A program made the position numbers and the translations under genes. Under the pieces are notes generated by a model that had not been told where the DNA came from, did not search any database, and saw only the letters and a program-made list of their open reading frames with translations. Shown here piece after piece: positions 16,215 through 26,336 of a stretch of DNA of 64,000 nucleotides. How positions within the stretch are numbered: the first letter of the stretch is position 1; each line of letters begins with the position of its first letter. This DNA comes from Pseudaminobacter soli (ex Li et al. 2025) (GTDB lineage: Bacteria > Pseudomonadota > Alphaproteobacteria > Rhizobiales > Rhizobiaceae), in contig NZ_PXYL01000008.1 of the NCBI RefSeq assembly GCF_003012705.1, forward strand, positions 1-64,000. The letters run 5' to 3'.

Positions 16215-16598
16215 ATGAACTTACTTGACAATGATCGATTTGCGCATGCCGCTATTGTGGCGGCCGGAAACCACAAAGAGCCGTTCTTGCCCGCCCGCAT
16301 GGCGAGCATCTGGAGCGGCATAGAGGCGCTACTAGGGCTTGATCACGAGTTGCGTCATCGAATTTCATATCTCGTCGCCATACTCCTCGGAACGGATCGT
16401 GCAGACCAGGAAGCGAGATTGAGTCGCACCAAGAAGCTGTATGATCTACGCTCGAAGTGTGTTCATGGCGCGGGCCTCAAGGAGAGCGAAGGGGAGGCTG
16501 CGCTTGTGGAGTCGCTGGATTTACTATGCGATCTAACGCTCCATTTTGCTCGTAGAGGCCGGCTACTGAGCCTGGCCGAGCAAAACGGCTTCTTTTGA
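16215..16598 (+). CDS. Apea-like HEPN domain, C-terminal half of frameshifted gene
   Basis: A 127-aa helical domain counted from ATG 16215, which has no good ribosome-binding site; the frame is open back to 16164. The features RMASIWSGIEALLG (29-41), two further helices, and KLYDLRSKCVHG (74-85) are those of Apea-type HEPN domains. Arg79 and His84 form the R-x4-H ribonuclease motif. HEPN proteins are typically RNases in abortive-infection and toxin-antitoxin systems. With the 15793 frame it makes a two-domain protein; the missing base may be a real mutation, a sequencing error or a programmed frameshift. It is the last gene before the right end of the element. Confidence 0.72.
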   Translation: MNLLDNDRFAHAAIVAAGNHKEPFLPARMASIWSGIEALLGLDHELRHRISYLVAILLGTDRADQEARLSRTKKLYDLRSKCVHGAGLKESEGEAALVESLDLLCDLTLHFARRGRLLSLAEQNGFF

Positions 16599-16606
16599 TG
16601 ACAATT

Positions 16607-16629
16607 TGGGGCACCAGCGTGGGGCACCG
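16607..16629 (+). repeat. right 23-bp terminal repeat, candidate integrase arm site
   Basis: Direct copy (22 of 23 identical) of 4973-4995: TGGGGCACC twice, 13 bp apart. It lies 53 bp inside attR, against 64 bp at the left end. Confidence 0.7.
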
Positions 16630-16682
16630 ACCTTAAGGGCTCCCGATAAGAACCCAATTAAATCAGCCGCTTAGCTTGAAGA

Positions 16683-16707
16683 GAGGGGGATGGCGGAGAA
16701 GGAGGGA
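16683..16707. repeat. attR: 25-bp repeat overlapping the tRNA-Ser 3' end
   Basis: Identical to 4884-4908. Bases 16691-16707 are the last 17 bases of tRNA-Ser on the minus strand (acceptor stem, CCA and part of the T arm), so integration here leaves the tRNA intact. Confidence 0.93.
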
Positions 16708-16780
16708 TTCGAACCCCCGATAGGCTTGCACCTATGCCGCATTTCGAGTGCGGTGCATTCAACCACTCTGCCACTTCTCC
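16691..16780 (-). tRNA. tRNA-Ser (anticodon CGA)
   Basis: A 90-base class II tRNA. The acceptor stem GGAGAAG pairs with CTTCTCC, followed by G and an encoded CCA. The anticodon stem is CCGCA/TGCGG with loop CTCGAAA, giving anticodon CGA for codon UCG. A long variable arm (ATAGGTGCAAGCCTAT) is typical of serine tRNAs, and the T loop is TTCGAAT. It serves as the integration site of the element on its 3' side; rplU lies on the other side, divergently. Confidence 0.97.
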
Positions 16781-16874
16781 GCAACTGTGGTCGGGCCGTT
16801 ACCGGCGCGGCGCAGTAGATAACGAGTCGCGATGCGATGCACAAGGCCCCTTCGCGACTTATTTGTGGGTCGCC

Positions 16875-16903
16875 TTGACTCGATGCGCCCCTTCGGTTAC
16901 ACG
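16875..16903 (+). promoter_or_regulatory. possible rplU promoter
   Basis: TTGACT, 17 bp, TACACG, about 120 bp before the rplU start. The -35 is good, the -10 weak. Confidence 0.3.
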
Positions 16904-17025
16904 CGCACAGTTCCGGCGAGGGTCTTGCCCGCGTCGGATTCGATTTGAACCCCAAGACTGACAAAAAGACGACCCGAACGCTCCCCGCGTTCAAAGAGGT
17001 CGGACCGAACAGCGAAAGGCAAAAA

Positions 17026-17439
17026 ATGTTCGCAGTCATCAAGACGGGTGGCAAGCAGTATCGCGTTGCCGCCAACGACGTCATCACCGTCGGCAAGATC
17101 GACGCCAATGCTGGCGACGTGATTGAAATCACCGAAGTGCTCGCAGTGGGCAACGGTGCGGACGTCTCGATCGGCGCTCCCTTCGTGGAAGGCGCCACCG
17201 TGGCGGTGGAAGTGGTCGAGCAGGGCCGCGCCGCAACCGTCATCGCGTTCAAGAAGCGTCGTCGCCAGAACTCGCGCCGCAAGCGCGGCCATCGCCAGCA
17301 CGAAACCGTCATCAAGATTTCCGAAATCCTGACGGGCGGTGCCAAGCCGGCGAAGAAGGCTGCTGCTGCTGAAGCTGCCGAGAAGCCCGCCAAGAAGGCC
17401 GCGCCGAAAAAGGCTGCTGCCGCGGCGGAAAACGAGTAA
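17026..17439 (+). CDS. rplU: 50S ribosomal protein L21
   Basis: 137 aa. [14 protein letters not shown] is the conserved L21 start; the frame is open further upstream to 16945, but AAAGG precedes ATG 17026. The core domain spans residues 1-100, with the RNA-binding [16 protein letters not shown] stretch near 68-83. The last 35 residues are an Ala/Lys/Pro-rich tail ([15 protein letters not shown]), an extension common in alphaproteobacterial L21. L21 binds 23S rRNA domain VI region and partners L20. It heads the usual rplU-rpmA operon, 25 bp from rpmA. Confidence 0.98.
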   Translation: MFAVIKTGGKQYRVAANDVITVGKIDANAGDVIEITEVLAVGNGADVSIGAPFVEGATVAVEVVEQGRAATVIAFKKRRRQNSRRKRGHRQHETVIKISEILTGGAKPAKKAAAAEAAEKPAKKAAPKKAAAAAENE

Positions 17440-17464
17440 GTTCGAGGACTGAAGGAGTAAACCA

Positions 17465-17734
17465 ATGGCACATAAGAAAGCTGGCGGTTCGTCGCGCAAC
17501 GGTCGCGACTCGGAATCCAAGCGCCTCGGCGTGAAGAAGTTCGGCGGCGAAGCTGTCGTTCCGGGCAACATCATCATTCGTCAACGCGGTACCAAGTGGC
17601 ATCCCGGCGTGAACGTCGGCATGGGCACTGACCATACCCTTTTTGCGCTCGAAGCCGGTGCGGTTGCTTTCCGCAAGAAAGCCAACGGCCGAACCTATGT
17701 ATCGGTTAATCCGATTGCAGAAGCCGCGGAGTAG
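17465..17734 (+). CDS. rpmA: 50S ribosomal protein L27
   Basis: 89 aa, standard length. It begins [20 protein letters not shown], the flexible N-terminus that reaches the peptidyl-transferase centre, with no N-terminal prepeptide of the Firmicutes type. GRTYVSVNP is near the C-terminus. AAGGAG precedes the ATG. It is co-transcribed with rplU and followed by a strong terminator at 17805. Confidence 0.98.
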   Translation: MAHKKAGGSSRNGRDSESKRLGVKKFGGEAVVPGNIIIRQRGTKWHPGVNVGMGTDHTLFALEAGAVAFRKKANGRTYVSVNPIAEAAE

Positions 17735-17804
17735 CCGGTTCCGCACCAAAACACCGGCGCCCCATCTCGGGACCGGTGTCTGGTAGAATCCAGAAAAAGG
17801 ATCG

Positions 17805-17834
17805 GGGGAGATGGGTCGCCCAGCTCCCCTTTTT
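17805..17834 (+). terminator. rho-independent terminator after rpmA
   Basis: GGGGAG-A-TGGG, loop TCG, CCCA-G-CTCCCC, followed by TTTTT. The ribosome-binding site of the next gene starts only eight bases later, so read-through may feed the acetyltransferase gene. Confidence 0.88.
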
Positions 17835-17857
17835 CATTGCCTGGAGGATACCTAGAA

Positions 17858-18448
17858 ATGGTTGCCGAATCGGAGGACTTCGAAGACGAGAGTCTGGTCA
17901 TAGATTGCCCGGTGCTCGTCACCGAGCGGCTGGTGTTGCGCCCGCCGCATGAAGACGACGTGGCCGAGCTGGTGACGCTCGCCAACAATCCGCGCATTGC
18001 CGAAATGCTTTCGCGCATGCCTCACCCGTACGGAGAGGCGGAGGCACGCTCCTTCCTCACCCGGTCGTCGCTGTCGCGCCATGCCGGTGGCGTCTATGCG
18101 GTGACGCTGGCCGAAACCGGCGCATTCGTCGGCTGCGCCGGGCTCAACGCCACCGATCGCGGGCTCGAGCTCGGCTACTGGATGGGCGAGCCCTACTGGC
18201 GCCGCGGCTATGCGACGGAATCTGCACACGCGCTGGTCGACCTCGCCTTCCGCGCGACGAACATCAACGTGCTGCACGCCTCCTGCCGGGTCATCAATCC
18301 GGCCTCGCGGCGGGTCATCCACAAGTGCGGCTTCCAGTATGCCGGCCAGGGCATGCTGAACTCGCTCGTCGGCGGCAAGGTGCCGGTCGAACGCTACCGC
18401 CTCGACCGCAAGACCTGGGTTAGCCTGCGTACATGGGCCCGGCTTTGA
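17858..18448 (+). CDS. GNAT acetyltransferase, RimJ/RimL type
   Basis: 196 aa. ATG 17858 is chosen over TTG 17837, as GGAGG lies at 17843-17847. The protein begins with LVTERLVLRPPHEDDVAELVTLANN, the hallmark of RimJ/RimL-like N-acetyltransferases that modify protein N-termini or small molecules. It has GCAGLN, LELGYWMGEPYWRRGYATE (acetyl-CoA pyrophosphate loop), and VINPASRRVIHKCGF. The gene lies between rpmA and obgE, a place where rhizobia often carry one or two such genes; the substrate is unknown. Confidence 0.92.
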   Translation: MVAESEDFEDESLVIDCPVLVTERLVLRPPHEDDVAELVTLANNPRIAEMLSRMPHPYGEAEARSFLTRSSLSRHAGGVYAVTLAETGAFVGCAGLNATDRGLELGYWMGEPYWRRGYATESAHALVDLAFRATNINVLHASCRVINPASRRVIHKCGFQYAGQGMLNSLVGGKVPVERYRLDRKTWVSLRTWARL

Positions 18449-18504
18449 ACGAAGTCGCAGCGCAAATCGCGACGCCGGCAACGGCGCACATGTGCAGGAA
18501 AGAA

Positions 18505-18529
18505 AATGAGCGGCCGGTCCGCCGGCCGT

Positions 18530-18534
<5 letters not shown>
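18505..18534. terminator. bidirectional terminator between convergent genes
   Basis: AATGAGCGGCCGG, loop TCCG, CCGGCCGTTCATT (one G-T pair). It overlaps the stop codon of the leftward exonuclease-family gene and follows the GNAT gene by 56 bp. Confidence 0.65.
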
Positions 18535-20541
<2,007 letters not shown>

Positions 20542-20550
20542 GGGATCGCC

Positions 20551-21693
20551 ATGAGCCTGCAGCCGCTGAAGAAATACAAGCGCATTACCGTGAAGATCGG
20601 CTCGGCCCTGCTGGTCGATCGCTCGACCGGGTTGAAGCGCGACTGGCTGGCCTCGATTGCCGACGACATCGCCGTGCTCACCGAGGCAGGATGCGAGGTG
20701 CTGGTGGTTTCCTCGGGCGCGATTGCGCTCGGCCGCACCATTCTGGGCCTGGGCAAGCGCGCGCTGAAGCTTGAGGAAAGCCAGGCTTCCGCCGCCGTCG
20801 GGCAGATCGCGCTCGCCGGCGCGTGGTCGGATGAGCTTGGCCGCAACGGATTGAAATCCGGGCAGGTTCTGGTGACGCTCGGCGACACCGAGGAGCGCCG
20901 CCGCTATCTCAATGCGCGCGCGACCATCTCCACTCTGCTCAAGATGAAGGCCGTGCCGGTCATCAACGAGAACGACACGGTGGCAACGAGCGAAATCCGC
21001 TATGGCGACAATGATCGCCTTGCCGCACGCGTCGCAACCATGATGGGGGCGGACCTGCTCGTCCTGCTCTCCGACATCGACGGGCTCTACACCGCGCCGC
21101 CGGCCCTCGATCCGTCGGCAAAATTCATCCCGCAGGTCGAGCGGATCACGCCCGACATCGAGGCGATGGCTGGGGCGGCCGCGTCCGAGCTGTCACGCGG
21201 CGGCATGCGGACCAAACTCGACGCCGGCAAGATTGCTACGGCTGCGGGCACGGCCATGATCATCACCGCCGGCACGCGGCTCAGCCCGCTCGGTGCCATC
21301 GATCGCGGCGAGCGCGCCACCTTCTTTAAGCCGAGCGCCAACCCGGTGAAGGGCTACAAGACCTGGATCGCCGGCCAGCTCGAGCCGGCAGGCCGGATGA
21401 TGGTGGATGTGGGCGCGATCGACGCGCTGTTGTCCGGCAAATCGCTGCTTCCGGCCGGCGTGAAGCGGGTCGAGGGCAATTTCTCGCGCGGCGACACGGT
21501 GGCGATCATCAGCCCCGAGGGCCGCGAGATCGCGCGCGGCCTTGTTGCCTATGACGCGGCGGATGCCGTAAGGATCGCGGGGTTGAAGACCAACGAGATC
21601 GCCGATGTGCTTGGCTATGAAGCGCGCTCGGCTATGATCCATCGTGACGACCTGGTGGTGAGCCACACCGAAACGGCGCAGGCGGAAGGGTGA
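20551..21693 (+). CDS. proB: glutamate 5-kinase
   Basis: 380 aa. An amino-acid kinase domain (about 10-260) has [40 protein letters not shown] and [16 protein letters not shown]-terminal PUA domain (about 280-370, [13 protein letters not shown]) follows. It phosphorylates glutamate to glutamyl-5-phosphate, the first and proline-inhibited step of proline synthesis. ATG 20551 lies 9 bp after obgE; proA follows after 3 bp. Confidence 0.97.
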   Translation: MSLQPLKKYKRITVKIGSALLVDRSTGLKRDWLASIADDIAVLTEAGCEVLVVSSGAIALGRTILGLGKRALKLEESQASAAVGQIALAGAWSDELGRNGLKSGQVLVTLGDTEERRRYLNARATISTLLKMKAVPVINENDTVATSEIRYGDNDRLAARVATMMGADLLVLLSDIDGLYTAPPALDPSAKFIPQVERITPDIEAMAGAAASELSRGGMRTKLDAGKIATAAGTAMIITAGTRLSPLGAIDRGERATFFKPSANPVKGYKTWIAGQLEPAGRMMVDVGAIDALLSGKSLLPAGVKRVEGNFSRGDTVAIISPEGREIARGLVAYDAADAVRIAGLKTNEIADVLGYEARSAMIHRDDLVVSHTETAQAEG

Positions 21694-21696
21694 GCC

Positions 21697-22983
21697 ATGC
21701 TGATGGCAAGTGACAAATCCGGGCAGGACACGGTCGCGCTGATGGCAGCGCTCGGCCGCAAGGCACGCGCCGCCGCCCGACCACTTGCCGTCGCCAGCGC
21801 CGACCGCAAGCGCGACGCGCTGCTGGCCATGGCCGATGCCATCCTGCGGGGCGAAGACAAGATTCTTGCGGCTAACGCCATCGACGTGAAGAACGGCGAG
21901 CAGTCGGGCTTGAGCGGCTCCTTCATGGACCGGCTGAAACTCGACCCGAAGCGCATCCGCGATATGGCCGAAGGCGTTCGTGCGATTGCCGAGCTTCGTG
22001 ATCCTGTCGGCGAAGTCATTGCCGAATGGGACCGCCCGAACGGCCTCCATATCGAGCGCGTGCGAACGCCGCTCGGCGTCATCGGCGTCATCTATGAGAG
22101 CCGCCCGAATGTGACGGCGGACGCCGGTGCGCTGTGCCTCAAGGCAGGCAATCCCGTGATCCTGCGCGGCGGCTCGGACTCGCTGAATTCTTCGGCGGCC
22201 ATCCATGCCTGCCTGGTCGAAGGGCTGCGGGCCGCCGGCTTGCCGGAAGATGCGATCCAGCTGGTGCCGACCACCGATCGCGCCGCCGTTGGCGAGATGC
22301 TGAAGGGTCTGTCGGGCAATCTCGACGTGATCGTGCCGCGCGGCGGCAGGAGCCTTGTGGAGCGCGTGCAAAACGAGGCGCGCGTGCCGGTGTTCGCCCA
22401 TCTCGAAGGCATCTGCCATCTCTATATCGACAAGTCGGCCGACCTGGGCATGGCGGTAAAGATCGCCGTCAACGCCAAGATGCGCCGTACCGGCATCTGC
22501 GGCGCAGCCGAGACGCTGCTGGTCGATCGGGCCGTGGCCGGCACGCATCTGGTGCCGGTGCTGGAGGCTCTGCGTCAGGCGGGCTGCGAAATCCACGCCG
22601 ACGAGGAAGTGCTGAAGGCTTTTGCCGACGCCAAGCCCGCGACCGATGCCGACTGGGTGACGGAATATCTCGACGCCATCATCTCGGCGAAGCTGGTGGA
22701 CGGCGTTGCCGGCGCCATCGAGCACATCGAGACCTATTCGTCACATCACACCGAGGCCATCGTCGCTGAGGATGCGGCCGCCGTGGAGCGCTTCTTCAAC
22801 GAGATCGACTCGGCGATCCTGCTGCACAACGCCTCGACCCAGTTCGCCGACGGCGGCGAGTTCGGCATGGGCGCCGAGATCGGCATCGCCACCGGCAAGA
22901 TGCATGCGCGCGGGCCGGTCGGCGTCGAGCAACTCACCTCCTTCAAGTACCGCGTGCGCGGAACGGGGCAGGTGCGCCCGTGA
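21697..22983 (+). CDS. proA: gamma-glutamyl phosphate reductase
   Basis: 428 aa, an NADPH-dependent aldehyde-dehydrogenase superfamily enzyme making glutamate semialdehyde. Motifs: [26 protein letters not shown], the catalytic cysteine in [14 protein letters not shown], and [20 protein letters not shown] near the end. ATG 21697 follows proB by 3 bp. The pathway finishes with proC, which is not in this window. Confidence 0.97.
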   Translation: MLMASDKSGQDTVALMAALGRKARAAARPLAVASADRKRDALLAMADAILRGEDKILAANAIDVKNGEQSGLSGSFMDRLKLDPKRIRDMAEGVRAIAELRDPVGEVIAEWDRPNGLHIERVRTPLGVIGVIYESRPNVTADAGALCLKAGNPVILRGGSDSLNSSAAIHACLVEGLRAAGLPEDAIQLVPTTDRAAVGEMLKGLSGNLDVIVPRGGRSLVERVQNEARVPVFAHLEGICHLYIDKSADLGMAVKIAVNAKMRRTGICGAAETLLVDRAVAGTHLVPVLEALRQAGCEIHADEEVLKAFADAKPATDADWVTEYLDAIISAKLVDGVAGAIEHIETYSSHHTEAIVAEDAAAVERFFNEIDSAILLHNASTQFADGGEFGMGAEIGIATGKMHARGPVGVEQLTSFKYRVRGTGQVRP

Positions 22984-23048
22984 CGTTCGCGTGAGGGGCG
23001 CACGCATAGTCGGCCGTCGACCTTCCGCGTGGCACGCGCAAGAAGGGG

Positions 23049-23684
23049 ATGCCTGACGTCGTGCATTTGGGGGTCGACCAGAAATATCTGCGCATGCCGC
23101 ATGCCGAAAAGGGCATGCAGGTCGGCCTGTTCGGCGGCTCGTTCAATCCGCCGCACGCTGGCCATGCGCTGGTTGCCGAGATCGCCATGCGGCGGCTGCG
23201 GCTCGACCAACTCTGGTGGATGGTCACGCCCGGCAATCCGCTGAAAAGCACGAACGAGCTCGCCCCTCTCGCAGAACGCATCCGTCTCTCTGAAGCGATC
23301 GCACGCGACCCGCGCATGAAAGTGACCGCTTTCGAGGCGAGCTATCATGTGCGCTACACCGCCGACACGCTGGCGCTGATCAAGGCGCGCAATCCGGGCG
23401 TCGATTTCGTCTGGATCATGGGGGCGGACAATCTGCGCGATTTTCACCGCTGGCAGCGCTGGCGGCAGATCGTCATGACCTTCCCGATCGCAGTCATAGA
23501 CCGGCCGGGTTCGACGCTGTCCTTCCTGTCGTCGGTGGTCGCCAAGGCATTCGCCTATGCGCGTGTCGACGAATCCGCTGCGCCACGCCTGGCGCGCATG
23601 CAGGCGCCCGCCTGGACTTTTATCCATGGCCGACGCTCGCTGCTGTCCTCGACCGAAATCCGCAATGGGGCAAAGAGGCCTTAG
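23049..23684 (+). CDS. nadD: nicotinate-nucleotide adenylyltransferase
   Basis: 211 aa. It contains the nucleotidyltransferase signature GLFGGSFNPPHAGHALVAE (HxGH motif as HAGH), WWMVTPGNPLK, FVWIMGADNL, and a C-terminal SSTEIRNG matching the ISSTxIR pattern. It makes deamido-NAD from nicotinate mononucleotide and ATP. ATG 23049 gives an N-terminal extension of about 20 residues (MPDVVHLGVDQKYLRMPHAE) before the core, seen in rhizobial NadD. It lies 65 bp after proA. Confidence 0.96.
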   Translation: MPDVVHLGVDQKYLRMPHAEKGMQVGLFGGSFNPPHAGHALVAEIAMRRLRLDQLWWMVTPGNPLKSTNELAPLAERIRLSEAIARDPRMKVTAFEASYHVRYTADTLALIKARNPGVDFVWIMGADNLRDFHRWQRWRQIVMTFPIAVIDRPGSTLSFLSSVVAKAFAYARVDESAAPRLARMQAPAWTFIHGRRSLLSSTEIRNGAKRP

Positions 23685-23790
23685 GCCAGCTTTGCGCCAG
23701 CGCCAGGCAAACGCCGGTCCAGGGTCGCTCCGGCGAAAGGATGTCGCTTTTGCCGTGTCGCCGGGCCCACGCGACGGGCAGTCTGCGGGC

Positions 23791-25080
23791 ATGAACCAGA
23801 CTGGCGAAATGGTCGAGACCGCACTGCCGGGCGAAAACACCGCGCCGGCGATCGCCATTGCCAGCGTCGTCATCTCCATGGCCCTGATCGCCATCGGCAA
23901 CGGCCTGATGTTCGCCTATATCCCGGTACGCCTTGGCGTGGCCGGACTGCCGCCGACCTGGGCGGCGATTATCGTGACCAGCCTTTCGGCCGGCGGCATC
24001 GCCGGCTGCCTGCTCACCGGCCGCATCGTGCGGCGCGTGGGCCATGCGCGCGCCTTCATGGTGATGTCGGCGTTGATCGTGCTGTCGAACGCCGCGGTCG
24101 GGGCCGGACCCTATCCGCTGGTCTGGGTCGGCGCGCGGGCGCTCTACGGCTTTGCCATCTGCGCGCTCTTCATCGTCTCGCAAAGCTGGCTCAACGATGC
24201 CATCGGCAACCATATTCGCGGACGGGTGATGGCGATCTTCTATGTCGCCTATGTGGTCGGGCTCGGCGTCGGCTCCTATTTGCTGAGCTTTGTCGACATC
24301 AACACCTCGCAGGCGCCGATGGTGGGCATCGTGTTCACCGCGCTGTCGATCCTGCCGGTCGGCATGACGCGGCTGCGCCCGCCGCCCCCGCCGGAGTCGG
24401 CATCGGTGGCCTTCCGGCGCGCCTGGCGCATTTCGCCGGTCGGCATTGCCGGCATGATGGCTGTCGGCGGCCTGTCGATGATGATCTCCGGCTTCGCGCC
24501 GATCCATGCCACGGCCAAGGGTTACAGCCAGCAGGAGGTGGCGACGCTGATGTTCGCCATGCCGCTCGGCACGCTGCTGTTCCAGATTCCCTTCGGCTGG
24601 ATTTCAGACCGCACCGATCGCCGCTATGTGCTGATCGCGGCCGCGCTTCTGGTGCTGCTCGCCGGTCTTGCCGCTCACGCCGTCGACGGCGCCGCACTTG
24701 CCTTGGTGATCGTTGTCTATGTGGCCTGGAGCGGGGCGGGCGAATCCATCTACTCGATCTCCAGCGCGCATGCCAATGATCGCGCCGGCCGCGACGACCT
24801 GGTGACGCTGTCGAGCAGCATGCTGTTTGCCTGGTCGGTGTCGGGCTTCATCATACCAAGCATCGGCACGGTGCTGACCGCCGTCTACGGCACCCAGTCC
24901 TTCATGTATGTGGCGATCGTCATTGCGGTGGTTTTCGGCCTGTTCGTCATCTGGCGCGTCTTGACGAGCCGCCCGGTTGAGGCCGAAAGCATGAGCGGTT
25001 TCGCACCGATGACGGCGCAGGCGCCGTTGCCTGTCGATCTCGCTTTTGCGCCCGATGGCGACGAGCCTGTGGGCCGCTGA
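23791..25080 (+). CDS. MFS transporter
   Basis: 429 aa from ATG 23791 (MNQTGEMVETALPGEN); the longer open frame that overlaps nadD is not used. Twelve hydrophobic segments are seen. The loop motif after helix 2 is GRIVRRVGHARAF, and a central cytoplasmic loop lies near residue 200 (TRLRPPPPPESAS). The set resembles the YcaD/UMF3-like exporters of unknown substrate that frequently stand next to nadD. It is 106 bp behind nadD. The substrate cannot be inferred. Confidence 0.9.
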   Translation: MNQTGEMVETALPGENTAPAIAIASVVISMALIAIGNGLMFAYIPVRLGVAGLPPTWAAIIVTSLSAGGIAGCLLTGRIVRRVGHARAFMVMSALIVLSNAAVGAGPYPLVWVGARALYGFAICALFIVSQSWLNDAIGNHIRGRVMAIFYVAYVVGLGVGSYLLSFVDINTSQAPMVGIVFTALSILPVGMTRLRPPPPPESASVAFRRAWRISPVGIAGMMAVGGLSMMISGFAPIHATAKGYSQQEVATLMFAMPLGTLLFQIPFGWISDRTDRRYVLIAAALLVLLAGLAAHAVDGAALALVIVVYVAWSGAGESIYSISSAHANDRAGRDDLVTLSSSMLFAWSVSGFIIPSIGTVLTAVYGTQSFMYVAIVIAVVFGLFVIWRVLTSRPVEAESMSGFAPMTAQAPLPVDLAFAPDGDEPVGR

Positions 25081-25325
25081 CCGGTTCGGCTGACAGGGGA
25101 CGCAATTGGCGGCTGCAAAGCCCGACAAATTCCGTTTAAAGGGGTTGAAACCGGGCGCCCAGCGACCACATTCACGACTTCAGGCTCCCAGCGGGGCCGC
25201 GTCTTGAAAGTGTCGCGCGATTCTGCCTATTTAATAGGTGTTCTGCACGTCACGCAGGACGTTCGGTTGTTCTTGTTTCGAAAGGAAAGACACTGAGAAC
25301 AGCACTGAGGAAGAAGGCAAGCATC

Positions 25326-25703
25326 ATGCCTTCGCCGGCAGGGATGAACGGACTTGAAGCCGTGTCCCGCGCCCTGGAAACAGTCCTTGCCAGTCTGGAA
25401 GACTCCAAGGCCGAAAACATCGTCCCCATCGATCTCTATGGCAAGTCGAGCCTGGCCGACCACATGGTCGTCGCCTCGGGCCGCTCGCATCGTCATGTTG
25501 CGGCGGTGGCCGACCACCTGCTCAAGGCGCTCAAGGATGCCGGCCTCGGCAATGCGCGCGTTGAAGGGCTGGAATCGGCCGACTGGGTCCTGATCGATTC
25601 GGGCGATATCATCGTCCACGTCTTCCGCCCCGAAGTCCGCGACTTCTACAATCTTGAAAAGATGTGGTTGGCGCCGGACCTTGAGGAAGAAACGGTACAT
25701 TAA
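25326..25703 (+). CDS. rsfS: ribosomal silencing factor RsfS
   Basis: 125 aa, Iojap/RsfS family. It shows the diagnostic DLYGKSSLADHMVVASGRS, the VEGLESADWVLIDSGDIIVHVF stretch split around residue 80, and YNLEKMW at the end. It binds L14 on the 50S subunit and blocks subunit joining in starvation. ATG 25326 has GAAGAAGG upstream; ATG 25344 (MNGLEAVSR) is an alternative start. The 245 bp before it hold no gene, but contain an AT-rich TATTTAATAGG that may be its promoter. It pairs with rlmH, 27 bp on. Confidence 0.96.
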   Translation: MPSPAGMNGLEAVSRALETVLASLEDSKAENIVPIDLYGKSSLADHMVVASGRSHRHVAAVADHLLKALKDAGLGNARVEGLESADWVLIDSGDIIVHVFRPEVRDFYNLEKMWLAPDLEEETVH

Positions 25704-25730
25704 CCACTCCGTTTCTTCGGTCAGGACAGG

Positions 25731-26213
25731 ATGAAGATTGCCGTACATGCCGTGGGCCGGATGAAGGCCGGCCCCGACAAGGAATTGGCCGAGCGCTATT
25801 TCGACCGTTTCGCCAAGAGTGGTCCGGCAATCGGGCTTGAATTTGCCGGCGTCGTCGAGACGCCGGAGAGCCGCGCGCAGGGCGTGAACGAGCGCAAGCG
25901 CGAAGAAGCTCAGAAGCTGCAGGCGCAGTTGGCGTCGGGCGCGGCGCTAATCCTGCTCGACGAGCGCGGCAAGAACATCTCCTCCGAAGATCTGGCGGCC
26001 CGGATCGGCAGCCTGCGCGATGGCGGCCAGAAGAACCTGGTGGTCGCAATTGGCGGGCCGGACGGGCATGATGCGTCCTTGCGCGAAAGTGCTGCGCTGA
26101 CGCTGTCCTTCGGCGCGCTGACCTGGCCGCACCAGCTGGTGCGCATCATGCTGGCCGAACAGCTCTATCGCATCGCTACCATTCTTTCCGGCCACCCCTA
26201 TCATCGGGCCTGA
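25731..26213 (+). CDS. rlmH: 23S rRNA pseudouridine-1915 N3-methyltransferase
   Basis: 160 aa SPOUT-fold enzyme. The motifs LLDERGKNISSEDLA, VVAIGGPDGHD (SAM-binding knot), LSFGALTWPHQLVRIMLAEQ and a C-terminal GHPYHRA are the RlmH signature. It methylates position 1915 in 23S rRNA helix 69 on the assembled 70S ribosome. Full family length, conserved rsfS-rlmH order. Confidence 0.97.
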   Translation: MKIAVHAVGRMKAGPDKELAERYFDRFAKSGPAIGLEFAGVVETPESRAQGVNERKREEAQKLQAQLASGAALILLDERGKNISSEDLAARIGSLRDGGQKNLVVAIGGPDGHDASLRESAALTLSFGALTWPHQLVRIMLAEQLYRIATILSGHPYHRA

Positions 26214-26336
26214 GCAGGTCGATCGGCCGTTTGCCGACAATTTTTTTTTGGCTGCCGGCCCGCTCGCCCCCATCATGGTTGATTGTTCGTTAACGATGCG
26301 GCCACTAAGGTCGGCCAGAAACGTGCAGCGCGTCGG

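Larger units (their letters stand above)
4909..16682. mobile_element. integrative element of about 11.8 kb in tRNA-Ser(CGA)
   Basis: The segment between the two 25-bp att copies. It contains a tyrosine integrase at the left end, two phage-like genes, small orphan genes, a serine recombinase and several defence-like genes. The intact tRNA lies at the right border. Near-identical 23-bp repeats sit just inside both ends. By eye, base composition is less GC-rich than the flanks, and most genes lack relatives with housekeeping roles. No conjugation, relaxase, terminase, capsid, portal or replication gene was recognised. It is therefore not a complete prophage or ICE, and would need helper functions or is a remnant. 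Confidence 0.92.

Noticed and set aside
23557-23790. Longer MFS start overlapping nadD
   Set aside because: The added residues are Arg/Pro-rich shadow sequence of nadD; ATG 23791 precedes the first membrane helix.
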